Origin: Avena insularis
Lineage: Eukaryota > Streptophyta > Magnoliopsida > Poales > Poaceae
NCBI GenBank assembly: GCA_023614405.1
Contig: CM042687.1
Span: 240,276,292 to 240,340,291, forward strand
DNA: 64,000 nt
Direction of reading: 5' to 3'
Position numbers and translations under genes: made by a program. Position 1 is the stretch's first letter. Each line of letters begins with the position of its first letter. Positions 46,486 to 59,395 of the stretch are shown here, one piece after another. The notes below the pieces were generated by a model, which saw only the letters and a program-made list of their open reading frames with translations, was not told the DNA's origin and ran no database searches.

Positions 46486-48138
46486 TGTAGGGTTTGCAGC
46501 ATAGAAAACAAAAAAATTCCTACGATGGGAACAACTATGTACCAAGATCTATCTACTAGATACAAACAATGGGCAGAAGTATATCCGTAGAGAACATACC
46601 CTTGAAGACCGACAAAGCTTAACGAGTCCAAACTCGTGGTTGGTGTAGACGATCTCTTGCTGATCTCAAGATCGAGAGTAAGTCCTAGCGCCAAGAAAAG
46701 CAGCAAGATCCGTGCTCGCACACACGTTCGAGGCACCGAGCAACCTCCGCCTCGCCTCAGCGATGCAGTGAAGCACAACTCTTTCTTGCCGAATAGCCAC
46801 TAGGAACATGTATCTCGCTAGTCCGAGACCATGGGGAATAAATTCTAGAGGGGGAGAGAGATCCTTCACGAGGAGGTGTGAGTGAGAGAGAGGGAGGGGG
46901 GCTCCTTTTATAGGGAGAGGGGGGCACCCAAGGGGCCATGCGCCCAGCCATGGGGCTTCCCCCTCCCCTCCTTTCATTCATGTGGGTGGACACTCCACTC
47001 ACATAAAAAGCCTTTCAATTCCCTCCACTCAAAAACCCACTCAAATTCCCATTAAATTTCCACCAAATTTAATGCAAACTCTCATTAAATAAAACTCCTT
47101 TTATTTATTCAGAATTTTGTCAATTACTTTAATGACAAACATTCACATATAACCCCTTGCTAGTATTTCATTTTACATGCAGAAACACTTTCTGCAATTT
47201 CACCCGAAAACCCGTTTCAAGATTCTAGTGAAATAAATTCCTGCGCTTGTTATTCTTTTCGGCATGAAACTTTTGATCCAATTGGATGTCGGTGTCTCTT
47301 AAGTGTGTCACCCTACGGTTCGTGAATAATGCGGACATGATCGAGACCCCTCTCGGATCAATAATCAGAAGCGGGATCTGGAGACCCATACTGACTCCCA
47401 CACATTCAACGATGACTTTCTTGTGATCGTCGGAACCTTTTACGCTAGTATCTTAATCCCTTTATTTCGCGATATATTACATGTCCGAGATTCGATCATC
47501 GGTATCTCCATACCTAGTTTGATCTCATCTTGACATGCACTCTTTCTCGTTCCGTGATATAACATTCGAGTGATCAAATCACTTGCTTGCAAGCTAATCA
47601 ATGTAATATCACCGAGAGGGCCCAGAGCATATCTATCCATCATCGGGATGAACAAATTCCACTCTCGATCCATGGGCCTCAACATAACACTTTAGTAGTT
47701 CTGAATCCATCTTTATAATCACCCTGTTACGGTGTGACGTTTGATGTTATCAAGAAACTCTTCCGGTGTTAGTGATTGACATGATCTCATGGTCTAAGGA
47801 TTAGGATCACTTCGTAAGTTGTTATAGCAATATAAACTCAATGACTTTGATCGTAATGCTATACTTCGGATGAATGTTCATCACACCATTACACTAATGT
47901 TGTGACCTCGTTATTAACAACATCCAATGTCCATGATCAGGAAACCTATGATCATCTTGTTAATCAACGAGCTAGTTTATAAGAGAGGCATAACTAGGAA
48001 CTACCTTTTGTTTATTAAACACACATGTATTAACGTTTCCGTATTAATACAATTATAGCATGCAAAATAAACATTTATCATAAACAAGGAATACGATAAT
48101 AACCACTTTATTATTGCCTCTCGGGCATATTCCCTTCA
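46486..48138 (-). mobile_element. E4 LTR A (1653 bp)
   Basis: The plus strand starts TGTAGGGTTTGCAGC and ends CATATTCCCTTCA. A TATA box is on the minus strand at 46904-46913. GTCTCCCACTTG (48139-48150) next to it is the polypurine tract in reverse, so A lies 3' of the main internal region. It differs from LTR B by scattered point changes and a few small indels, mostly in the first 350 bases. Confidence 0.92.
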
Positions 48139-51100
48139 GTCTCCCACTTGCACTAGAGACCATATCTAGTTTGAAAACTTTGCGTATTGAACACCTATGG
48201 CTTACTGGTGTTCCATATACGCAATTGCAAGTGGTTAACATAATCTACGGATCTGACACTTCAGGTCCGTGTGTATTTGCATGTCTTTGCGTCTTCACGC
48301 ATCACTCATTCTCCAATGAGATGGCATTGTATAAATTTGGTCTTTCGGTGAGACCTTTAGTTCCTTGGGGTTAAAACACATCGATACTATTGTCATACAA
48401 TATATCTTTAGTGTTAGCCCGTTGCGAACCACACCTTAGTTTGATAACAAACTACTTGACACAAATTCCCTCCTTTACTGCTACTATAGCAGCCATATAC
48501 TTAGCCTTTTGTTGTAGTATTTGTCACAATGTCTTAACTTTGGAACTCTTCCAAATCCATCATGGAATCTCCTTTCCATTACATTGTGCCACCCATAGTT
48601 TAAATTGAGATAAACTTAATTTGTATCTTGTGATAAAACTAGTATCAATGTAACTCTTTACAATGAACTATTTGTAATTGTTTGTCACCTCTACACAAAT
48701 ATATTCTTAGTTCTTTCAAAAGATCATAATAATATCCTTACTATCGTCCAATGATCATTTTATGATTCATTCTGGTATATGCTCATAACACTTAGAGCAT
48801 AGGACATATCTGGATGTGTACATATCATGGTATGATTGATCAAAACATTCTCGTGATTTCACTCATCAAGTGTCAAAGCACTTGAATCTTGTTTCACTTA
48901 TCAAGTGTCGATACACTTGAATCTTGATTCAATTCCTTTTCCATGCAACAAGAACTGTTTCTTGTCGTTTCTATATTGAACTCCTTCAATATCTCATATA
49001 TGTACGTTTGGCACAACCATATTAGCGTCATAGTCTATCCATTATAGACATTCATGCTAAATATTCGGGTTTTGCCTAAGTATTTCATCAAAATGAAATT
49101 CTTAACCTTTGTCAATAAAAATTACATAATTTCTAATCAACAAGATGTCCTCCACATAATGTATTAGAAATATGTCTCTGCACTCCCACTTAATTTCTTG
49201 CAAATGCAAGCATCTTCATCGTCTCCTGATGAAAACTCTTTTTCATCACGGTGAAGATTCCAACTCCGCGATGCTTACTTCAACAATTGAAGTTTGCATG
49301 CACCTTTTTAGCATCCTTTGAAATAACAAAACCCTTTGGATCGTGTCATGTACACGTCCTAGGTAACCATTCTATTAAAAGAACTTTGTTTTGTTTATTC
49401 ATCTACCATATACCAAATTATATGTAGTGGTTGCTATTTTAATCCGTCCAGACTAAATATCGCTATGAAAGATCAAATCTTGCCATAGTCAACTCCTTGA
49501 ACATTGTCATAAAATACTTTACGACATGTCGACTATTTCATAGATGTGAAACATCCATGTCTATTTCATTATAGATCCAAATACGACTGATAGGTTTTTT
49601 TTACACCTTTCTGGAGGGTCTTCCAAGTTCAAAACTTGATTTCTCGTGTATGGAACTATCACGGATTTTATGACTTCAAGCCATTTGACGGAGTCAGGGC
49701 CCATCATCGCTTCTTTGTATGTATTCGGTTCATCATTGTCAAACAATAATGATTTACTCTCAAATCTTAGCATTTGATTGTTTAACCGACCTACTTGGTT
49801 CAATAGGAACTTAGATCTCCATGACCACAACCTTTGAGGCACATAAGCTATGAGCATTATGGCAGCCTTCGGAACGATTTCCGGCGCTGCGCAACTCAGC
49901 ACATATAGCTAAGGTTCGTTAACCTTATCAAAGTTCTATTGTCCTCCCACTTGACTTTTACGAAAAATTTCTTCTCCAAGAAACTTCATATTTCAAGCGA
50001 CAAACCCCTTTGTCCTCGGTGTTATGGAGGAATAACCAATTGTTATTCGAAATAACCTACAAAGACATGCTCATCCGACTTCGGTTGTAAACATCTTACT
50101 TATGTTTAGCATACCAAAATTTAAGAAATGATAACTTGGGTTTTACCCCAAACCATAACTTCCATGGTGTCATTTCAACGGATCAAGATGGAGCTCTTTT
50201 CAGTGTAAAAGCGGAAGTCTCTAAAGCTTTAATCTTTTAAAACATAATGGCAGTTTTATAAATAACACCTTTGATCCAACCATGTTAAACAAGGTTTCAT
50301 TACAAATCTCAAAACACTCCATACTCCTATGGTGTTTCGGGAGATGTAAATCTAGGTGTTTTGCTAAACTTGCAACTCAAATAAATCCCTTTATGATAAA
50401 ATCATAATTCATTTATTTTCTTGTTACACTTGTAACTCAAATAGTTCCCTTATGATAAAATCATAAACCATTTATTTTCTTGTCACAATGATTTTCACTT
50501 CATCTTGAAAGTCTTTGAACATTTTCAAATATTTCACACTTCTTTCTCATTAAGTGAATATTCACTCAAATTTCTGGAGAAAGCATATGAAGTTGAAACC
50601 CATCGCTTACGACTACACATAATGGAATACATACATCGATATGTATAAATTCCAATAATTTAGTCGTTCATTCTTCTTTGGCCTTTGAACGAAGTTTTAA
50701 TTATCCCGAGGAAAATCTCACAAGCGTCACTTGATCAAATCAAAGACTCCAAAAATCCATGAAAATGGAGTTTCTCCATGTTTTATTTCCAATATAATTT
50801 AAACGGTGATGTCACTTCGTAAGTGATGTTTCAATCATTTGGCTTGCGACATTTTAGCATTAGGTTTTATGGATGTGATTTATCCAACTAGATTTGTAAA
50901 TCATCCATCTTATATGGAATATGGTAATTATTTGAACAACCTTTGTTCTCATAATACCTGATTTAAATAACAATTATTAAAACAAATCTTGAAGTCAAGC
51001 TTTGATGTCAACGAGAAATACAAACAACGGTTTGTTTGTTTTCGATGAACATCATCACATATTCTCTTGCTAGTTACTTAGGCCAGTGTGGTTCATGAAT

Positions 51101-53053
51101 TGCGTCGTTCTATATGAAATTTCATACCAACCAATTCGGTATCCAATACCCAAGAACCACATTGTTTAACAAGCAAAGAATACAACCATAACATGTATAT
51201 CATCTATATACCTAAATTGGATATTTCCAATCTTTTCTTTTCTGCCAAATATATTTTATAGATTCTCTTTCAGCATTTCCTTTTCCTTTTCCTTTTTAAA
51301 AGAATCTATCAACATCAAAAGTGGTGCCATATGCATGACACATAGTCCAAAGCGTGTATATTCAAATAATAATACCTTTGGACTTGCACTTTGAAGTAGA
51401 TCACCATCATCAAAATGATCGGTATTCTTTCAAAATCCATTCTTTAGTAATCTTTTAGTGTAGTAAACACTTTACATACATATTCTATTCATCCTTATCA
51501 TGACGACTTTCATGATCAAGCTACTGTAGCTTATAAAGGCAAATCGTGAGTATAACATTACTTTCCAAAACCCTTTTGGATGATTAGGATGTCTAGCATC
51601 TCCAACCTTCGTAAATTCTCATCCAATATGAGAACATATATTATACTCTATCATATTGCAACCAAAACATTGTTTTAGATATAGTTATATCTGCCACACA
51701 TGATGGTTTCTGAAACAATTCTTTCAGCTCCTAGATAAACTTGATATTAAAACAATCAAGAATCATGGAGGCAAACATGATACTTAAGATACTAACACTG
51801 GAATTGTTACTCTCGATTTAATACCAATTATTAAATTTCACGGAGTAAACAGAGTTTGCTGAAAGTTTGCAATAGGACTTTAAACTTTGATTGACACATA
51901 ACACAATACGATACCAGTTCGTAAAGTATATATCCAGTATTCTATAGTTCTATGATCTCAATTACAACTATGCATAAGGTGGTGAACGAATGCCAATGAC
52001 TACAACAAATTATGCAAATTCACTTTGATTTAATTTATGATAAATTGAGTTCTACTAATCTAAATTAGAAATGAACTCCCACTCAAAAACGACATCCCTC
52101 GTGTCTTTTTGGTGATTACATGAACCAAATCCACTACACCAAGTCCGATCATCACGTGAGTCGGTGTAGCTTCAAAGGCGAGCATCAAATGGGCATCATA
52201 TCTTCTATATGACTCATGCTTAACCTTTCGGTCCGTGTTCCGAGGCCATGTCTGTACATGCTAGGCTCGCCAGAACCTTAGTATCCGCGTGTGTAACTGT
52301 CTTACACCCGAAATATGGTCGTGGATCCAAAAACACCCGATCATCACGTGATGTCTTGGAGCGACGAGAACATAATCGGTGCATACTAAAGGAAGAACAC
52401 ATTCTTATCTTGATATTGAAATGAGGGATCATCTTATTATGCTAATAAAACGCCAAACAAGCAATATAAGATGCTATCAAACATCACATGTTTATTAGTG
52501 GAATGATATGGTTCCCGCATATGATCTTTATCATGTGCACCGTGGTATGATCACTATCATACCTATATGTGTAAGTCCAAGGTCTATGGAGATTACATGC
52601 TATGTGTGTTGTAAGAGTATCATCTCATACTTCTACTTACAACATCACCATATCATAACACTAGCCCAGCAACAATCTAAACTAGACGCCTCTAATTTAT
52701 CCATTGCAAATTTTACGTGGCTTAGGGCTTTCGTAGATAGAACCGTTATTACCTACGAACATGAACCACAACGAGGATAACCAAATTTTTGACAACTCGT
52801 TGCAAATTAGATATTGACTATAGTAGGAGAGACAGACACCCGCTAGCCACTTATGCAAAACTAGTTGCATGTCAAGCGTGGAACAGGTCTCATGTGCGAG
52901 GACATGTAAAGTTTGTCCGGGCCGCTTCATCCCACTATGCCACCAATATCCAAAGTACAACTAAGAAGCAATAAAATGATCATCATCGCCCACATACTCA
53001 TATGTGTACTACCCGTGCAAAGTATCTACGCATAGATCCGGCTCTGATACCAC
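48139..53053 (-). pseudogene. E4 internal region: heavily decayed Copia gag-pol
   Basis: About 4.9 kb, the usual size for a complete internal region, but without long open frames. A recognisable stretch is the RT linker at 49902-49561 (TYKEAMMGPDSVKWLE, then NQVLNLEDPPE), which parallels TYEEAMMSLDSNKWQE in E2. Near 48480-48510 the minus strand keeps an RNase H-like A-K-x-K-x-Y-M-A-A region. The leader at 52000-53030 parallels the E2 leader, but the gag ATG has been lost near 51990. No protein can be made from it. Confidence 0.78.
53040..53052 (-). promoter_or_regulatory. E4 primer-binding site (initiator tRNA-Met)
   Basis: The minus strand reads TGGTATCAGAGCC one base after LTR B. A second copy sits next to LTR A at 46472-46484. 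Confidence 0.9.
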
Positions 53054-54712
53054 TGTAGGGTTCACAGCATAGAAAACAAAAAATTTCCTACGATGGGAAC
53101 AACTATGTACCAAGATCTATCTACTAGATACAAACAATGGGCGGATGTATATCCGTAGAGAACATACCCTTGAAGACCGACAAAGCTTAACGAGTCCAAA
53201 CTCGTGGTTGGTGTAGACGATCTCTTGCCGATCTCAAGATCGAGAGGAAGTCCTAGCGCCGCAAAACAGCAGCGCATCCGTGCTCGCACACACGTTCGAG
53301 GCACCGAGCAACCTCCGCCTCCTCGCTCCAGCGATGCATCGGAAGCACAACTCTTTCTTGCCGAATAGCCACCGGGAACATGTATCTCGCTAGTCCGAGA
53401 CCATGGGGAATAAATTCTAGAGGGGGAGAGAGATCCTTCACGAGGAGGTGTGAGTGAGAGAGAGGGAGGGGGGCTCCTTTTATAGGGAGAGGGGGGCACC
53501 CAAGGGGCCATGCGCCCAGCCATGGGGCTGCCCCCTCCCCTCCTTTCATTCATGTGGGTGGATACTCCACTCACATAAAAAGCCTTTCAATTCCCTCCAC
53601 TCAAAAACCCACTCAAATTCCCATTAAATTTCCACCAAATTTAATGCAAACTCTCATTAAATAAAACTCCTTTTATTTATTCAGAATTTTGTCAATTACT
53701 TTAATGACAAACATTCACATATAACCCCTTGCTAGTATTTCATTTTACATGCAGAAACACTTTCTGCAATTTCACCCGAAAACCCGTTTCAGTATCTAGT
53801 GAAATAAATTCCTGCGCTTGTTATTCTTTTCGGCATGAAACTTTTGATCCAATTGGATGTCGGTGTCTCTTAAGTGTGTCACCCTACGGTTCGTGAATAA
53901 TGCGGACATGATCGAGACCCCTCTCGGATCAATAATCAGAAGCGGGATCTGGAGACCCATACTGACTCCCACACATTCAACGATGACTTTCTTGTGATCG
54001 TCGGAACCTTTTACGCTAGTATCTTAATCCCTTTATTTCGCGATATATTACATGTCCGAGATTCGATCATCGGTATCTCCATACCTAGTTTGATCTCGTT
54101 ACTGACATGCACTCTTTTCTCGTTCCCGTGATATAACATTCTAGTGATCAAATCACTTGCTTGCAAGCTAATCAATGTAATATCACCGAGAGGGCCCAGA
54201 GCATATCTATCCATCATCGGGATGAACAAATTCCACTCTCGATCCATGGGCCTCAACATAACACTTTAGTAGTTCTGAATCCATCTTTATAATCACCCTG
54301 TTACGGTGTGACGTTTGATGTTATCAAGAAACTCTTCTGGTGTTAGTGATTGACATGATCTCATGGTCTAAGGATTAGGATCACTTCGTAAGTTGTTATA
54401 GCAATATAAACTCAATGACTTTGATCGTAATGCTATACTTCGGATGAATGTTCATCACACCATTACACTAATGTTGTGACCTCGTTATTAACAACATCCA
54501 ATGTCCATGATCAGGAAACCTATGATCATCTTGTTAATCAACGAGCTAGTTTATAAGAGAGGCATAACTAGGAACTACCTTTTGTTTATTAAACACACAT
54601 GTATTAACGTTTCCGTATTAATACAATTATAGCATGCAAAATAAACATTTATCATAAACAAGGAATATGATAATAACCACTTTAATATTGCCTCTCGGGC
54701 ATATTCCCTTCA
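53054..54712 (-). mobile_element. E4 LTR B, 5' LTR (1659 bp)
   Basis: The plus strand starts TGTAGGGTTCACAGC and ends CATATTCCCTTCA. A TATA box is on the minus strand at 53476-53485. The E2 LTR resumes at the next base (TCATGCTATAATAG). Confidence 0.92.
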
Positions 54713-56547
54713 TCATGCTATAATAGTATTAACAAGGAAACATTAATACTTGTGTGATTTGTAAACTTAACTTGAAGTCCCTAGTAAAGCCTCTTTATAA
54801 TACTAGCTTGTTGGTTAATAAATGATTGTGGTTTCCCTATCATGAACATTGAGATGTTATTAACAACAAGATCATATCGTTAGGAGAATGATATGATGGA
54901 CATACTCCTATAGATAAGCATAGCATAAAGATCAAGTCATTTTAATAGTTCAATTGCTATATGCTTTTTGATACATAGTAACCTAATTCCTTCGACCATG
55001 AGATCATGCATATCACCTTTACCGGATGGATGCTTTGATGACATCAAACACCACACCGTAACTGGGTGGCTATAAAGGTGGCATTAAGTATTCGGAAAGT
55101 ATTGGTTGAAACACATGGATCAAGAGTGGGATTTGTCCATCCATATGACGGATAGATATACTCTGGGCCCTCTCGGTGAAATGTCGTCCAATTAGCTTGC
55201 AAGCATGTGACTGGCTCACAAGGGATCACATATCACGGGAACGAGAAAAGAGTACTTATCAGTAACGAGGTTGAACTAGGTATGCAGAGATACCGACGAT
55301 CATAACCTCGGATAAGTAAACTATCGTGAGACAAAGGGAAATTGGTATCGTATGTAAGTGGTTCATTTGATCGCAAAGTAATCGTAGAAATATGTGGGAG
55401 CCATATGAATTTCCATATTCCTCTATTGGTTATTGTTCGGAGAAGTGTCTCGATCATGTCCGCATAATTCACGAACCGTAGGGAGACACACTTAAGGATT
55501 CGACGTTGTTTGAGTAGTTATGGAATGATGAGGAAGAGACCGAATGTTGTTCGGAGTCTCGGATGGGATCCGGGATATCACGAGGATATCCGGAATGGTC
55601 CAGAGAATAAGATTCATATAAGGAAAGTCCTGTTTCGGAGTTGGGGAATGGTTCCGGTGTTTTCATCGGGAATGTTCTAGAAGGTTCCAGAATGTCCGGC
55701 ACTCCGGAGGGGAAGGGTACATGAATGTTTTATATCAAGTTGGTATGATTGCATTATGTACTAGGTGTCATCGCTGAACAAAATAGAGGGTTTATTCAAA
55801 TCCTAGTTTGAAAAAGTCAAACGGCAATTTGAAAGTCAAACGGCTATTTTTGGGAAGTGGAGAGGGAGGTGGAAACCGAGTTGGGGAGGAGTTCCTCCCC
55901 TCCACCGCCGTCCCACCTCCAAGCCGAGTTGGGGAGGTACTCCCCTCCCCTTGGACGGCCCCTCCACCTATAAAAGGAGGGGAAGGGCTCCCCTCCTAGA
56001 CACACAACTCCTCCACCTCTAAACCATAGCCGCCGGCGCCGCCACCTCCACTGCCGCCGCCGCCCTAGGGCAAACCGCCGCCTAGCTAACCCTAGCCGCC
56101 GGCTTGCCACCTCCTCGGTGTTTCTAAACCCTATATCATCGAGGGCTCTCTCATCTTCCACCATACTCGCTCCGGCTTAAGGCGAAGCCCAGCAAGATCT
56201 CCCCTCTACTTCCGGTACCACGCTGTTGTGCTGCCGGAATCGCGAGGAGAGTGATACAACCTCCGCTGCCTGCTGGAACAAGGGAGAGGAAGGTCTTCAT
56301 CGAGTACCGAACGTGTGACCGATCAAGGAGCGCTGCTGAACGCAGCTTGGAAGGATCGTCTACGCGATCTTGAGATCGGGAAGAGTACGACTACATCACC
56401 CACAAGAATCCGCTCTCGTTAAACACTTTGGAATCTTCGAGGGTGAGTTATTCCATCGACTCGTTGCTACAATCTAGTAGATAGATCTTGGCTTGTTTGT
56501 TTGTATGCGGTAGAAAATTTTTGTTTTCCATGCTACGAAACCCTACA
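54713..56547 (+). mobile_element. E2 3' LTR, lacking its first 76 or so bases
   Basis: Matches the 5' LTR from 29778 to its end ACGAAACCCTACA. It is followed by GAACC (56548-56552), the right target duplication of E2. The missing start was separated by E4 and then deleted. Confidence 0.93.
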
Positions 56548-58746
56548 GAACCGTAGGATGGTGATCCAGTGGATACGATAGAACTTAAATGAAGAGGTAT
56601 CTTTTGATCTGTGCCGCACGTTTTCATTTAGATCTAACGCTCCACACTGCACGATACGCACGAACCGGTACCAGCCAATCAGAACCTTCCACATGGCTTG
56701 AGTTTTGTTTTAAAAACAGAAAAGGTTCTACTAGATGTTGATTTTGTAAAATTCATAACTTTAAATCTACACGTCCAAATTTTGCAAATTTTATATCAAT
56801 GGAATCAGCAAGACAAGTTCTTTCCAACCATGCACTTTGTTTAGTAAATTGCTTCTTTTAATTGGTTGTTTTTTCAGAAACTTGTGTAGGCATAATTTGA
56901 ATATAAAATTCATTCTAAAATTATTTTTGTGATAAAATCTTTGGCAAATGGATTGTTTTGAACCTACTGACCATAGAAACCAACTTATGGATTTAAAATG
57001 GTATTTTGAGAAGTTAAGTAATGAATCCTTGAATTAGAACATTTCTAGTCAAGTAAAAATAATGTTTTTATGTTAAAAATGCTTTTGGAGAAAAGTCTTT
57101 GGGAAATGTTTTGGATTAAAATCTCTGACCCCAAACACTAAGTTTTAGAATTAAAAATATATTTGGTGAACCCTATAAAGATTATTGCTTTGATAAAGGA
57201 ATTTTCAACAACATAAAATATGGATTTAATGTAAAAATGGTTTATAGATAAAATCTTTTGCAAATGGTTTTGCCACCTTTATAAATGACAAATAAGTGTT
57301 TCAAAATGTTTATAACCTATTAGAAACCACTTTTCCAAATAAAACAATCTTTTGCATGCTTGCATGCATTACTTTGTTTTTATTATTTTATGTGATGCTT
57401 GCTTGAATGGTAGATTGAATATTGCTTGCTTGGTTGAATTGTAGTGGAATTTGAAGAGTGTGAATATTGCAAGATCAAGGAGTGAACTTATAATTCACTA
57501 CCAAAAAGGAAAGTGATGCTTCATACTTTGTCCCATTATTTTCACTATGCATTAGTGACATTTCTAAGTAGGACTTGCATGGAATTTTTGCTAAGTATAA
57601 ACTATGCCATGGGAAATCCTAGTAGATGAAACCTTAGTAGAAATTTCCTAAGTTAAGATTCCTACTACTATCATGCTTATCTTAGCTAGTAGAAAACAAG
57701 GGTGGAATATATTCATACTATGGAATATTTCTAAGTCAAGGACTTGTGTTTTGTTTAATAAAACAACTAAGTGAATGAATCACCTGGGTGGAATGGAAGG
57801 AATGTTTTGTGTTGAATGGTTACACAAGGCCCATTTCTATGGTTTACCTTGTGTATCTCACTTGTGGATGGACACCCAGGAACAAAGAGATTTGAGATGT
57901 CAAATGTTGAGAAGCTTCAAGTGCAGCCACTTGGCATTACGGGCTCTGCCTAGATCATATAGGTTGCAATAACTTAGCCAAATGGATAGTTGGTGGTAGG
58001 GGATCATAGGTTGGAACACGTCCATTCTGGTCTAAGGGAAGGCTTCTGAAAGATCTTGTCTTGGTGAAACCAAGTCTTGTGGCGAAAGTGCACCACCTCT
58101 GCAGAGTGTAAAATCTAAGTACTTAGACATGTCCCTGGCAAAGGACAATTTGAGCATCAAGACATGGAAGCTATCAATAATCTCCTCATCCCAACTTCTA
58201 AGTTAAAAACTTGTGGTTGACAAGGGTTAAAGGATCACCAATTTCTATTGGGAGATGCCTTGGGTGATGTTGACAAACAAAAACTTAGTGTTTTCAAAAG
58301 ATAAGAAAAATCTATTTTGAGCAAAGCAAGCCTAAGCTCCACTTAGCCAAATGCATATAGATGATAGACTCCACTATACTACCATAGTATCACTTGCCAA
58401 TACAATTCAAATGTATTGACCCTTGTGGCTATAACTTATTAAGTTGCAGGTTTGTTTGATGTTAGTGAAGTATGTTGATTAGGATTACAAGTATACAACC
58501 AACATGATTGCCTGTGGCATTTTGAAGATGAAGGACTCCATGCTATAGTTATTTCTACTGCATTGTAATGAGATATCCAAATGAGCTATGTAAGATGTAA
58601 TGAATTATTTTATTCCTGGTTATAAAGTTGTATTATGACCTTTGTTTCTTGATATTACGTCTTAACTGTGGATGCTAGCTATTGATCTAGGGACTAGCAT
58701 TGTAAACACAGGGATCTCTACCTTATTAAAGGTTGGGACTCTTACA
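56548..58746 (+). mobile_element. E1 3' LTR, right part
   Basis: Resumes at GAACCGTAGGATGGT, matching 23589 onward in the 5' LTR, and ends GGGACTCTTACA. CCATC follows at 58747-58751. The frame at 57775-57972 also occurs in the 5' LTR (24813-25010) but has no recognisable domain. Confidence 0.92.
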
Positions 58747-58833
58747 CCATCCTATATGATAACTTCTCTATTCAAGATATGAATCTACTAAAAAGGTAAA
58801 AATATGAAATATAATGATGTGATAACGCGGCAC

Positions 58834-58852
58834 TCCCCCAAGCTTGGAACAA
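58834..58852 (-). promoter_or_regulatory. Internal polypurine-like tract of E5
   Basis: The minus strand reads CCAAGCTTGGGGGAGTGCCG. This resembles the terminal tracts of E5 and E7 (AAGCTTGGG) but lies more than 2 kb upstream of the E5 3' LTR. It sits just after the stop of the extra ORF. It could be a central polypurine tract or a relic of an LTR junction. Confidence 0.45.
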
Positions 58853-58882
58853 ACCAAGGGGATGCCAAAACCTGATGACGAA

Positions 58883-59289
58883 TTACTCCTTTGGTGGTGG
58901 TGGTGTTCCCTTGTTCAGGGTGAGGAAGCCATCCAGCATGTTACGAAGCCTTTTATTCTCCTCTTGAAGCATATACACCTTCCTCCTTAGAGCATGGTAC
59001 TTATCACAAAACTCATCAGTGGTTCGCAGGGCTTCCACTGCCTCAGGGCAGGAACTGAAGTCTGGAACAGAGGTCATAATCCCCTGCATATTATGAGAAA
59101 AAGCATGTCTAGTGTTAATGGCCCCTACAAAAGTAGGTTTCCTTGCCCTTGATCATGTGGCAGTTTGTCCCTTCATGCCTGCTAACATGTTCTTTACTTC
59201 CTCCTCGATGCTCCAATCCATGTCTTTGCGCCTAGTTGTGTCCTTTCTTCTTCCACGGGCTTCTTACCCTTGTCGTTGGCGGAGACCAT
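58883..59289 (-). pseudogene. E5 extra ORF (coiled coil), frameshifted
   Basis: An ATG at 59289 starts M-V-S-A-N-D-K-G-K-K-P. A one-base frameshift near 59245 and a TGA near 59156 interrupt the frame. The open remainder includes DMDWSIEEEVKNMLAGM and ends with a coiled coil (YHALRRKVYMLQEENKRLRN) and GTPPPPKE at the stop, 58883. It lies in the sense orientation of E5, downstream of the membrane-type ORF. I do not know its function. The leader before the ATG has a TATA-like box and a hairpin. It could be an accessory protein of this Athila-like group or a captured host exon. Confidence 0.55.
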
Positions 59290-59360
59290 TGTGCCTATAA
59301 ACTTGCGAATCTTTTCCTAATAGAAACAGATCGAAACAAAAACACAACGAGAACACGATA

Positions 59361-59395
59361 TACGAACCTCGGGGGATCCGAGGGTTATATATTAT
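59361..59395 (-). promoter_or_regulatory. TATA-like box and hairpin upstream of the extra ORF
   Basis: The minus strand has AATATATAACC (about 59384-59394), directly followed by CCTCGG-(5 nt)-CCGAGG (59383-59367), a perfect six-pair stem. The ATG lies about 80 bases further on. The spacing suits a promoter with a short leader, but this is inference. Confidence 0.35.

Larger units (their letters stand above)
46432..54712 (-). mobile_element. E4: degenerate Copia element with an extra internal fragment (reverse)
   Basis: Reading right to left: LTR B (54712-53054), primer site, internal (53053-48139), polypurine tract, LTR A (48138-46486), then 54 bases of primer-site and leader sequence again (46485-46432). 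The LTR start TGAAGGGAATATGCCC resembles BARE/Angela relatives such as Inga. It is inserted in the 3' LTR of E2, about 76 bases from that LTR's start. There is no terminal duplication because the left side is lost. Confidence 0.88.
29702..56547 (+). mobile_element. E2: BARE/Angela-like Ty1/Copia element, with two nested elements
   Basis: 5' LTR 29702-31618, tRNA-Met primer site, gag, protease, integrase and RT in Copia order, then interruption by E3, E4 and a deletion, then the 3' LTR remainder 54713-56547. Perfect GAACC duplications flank it (29697-29701, 56548-56552). The LTR start TGTTGGAGATATGCCC and its 1.9-kb length are those of the BARE-1/Angela/WIS group of Triticeae. RNase H and the first 76 or so bases of the 3' LTR are missing. 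Confidence 0.93.
21409..58746 (+). mobile_element. E1: pol-less LTR element with 4.4-kb LTRs and zinc-knuckle gag
   Basis: LTRs at 21409-25786 and 27530-58746 (split by E2) flank an internal region of only 1.7 kb. Flanking CCATC duplications (21404-21408, 58747-58751), a tRNA-Met primer site and a polypurine tract are all present. Large LTRs recall LARD elements and the gag-only content recalls TR-GAG elements. There is no protease, RT or integrase, so movement needed enzymes from another element. E0 and E3 belong to the same family. Confidence 0.92.
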
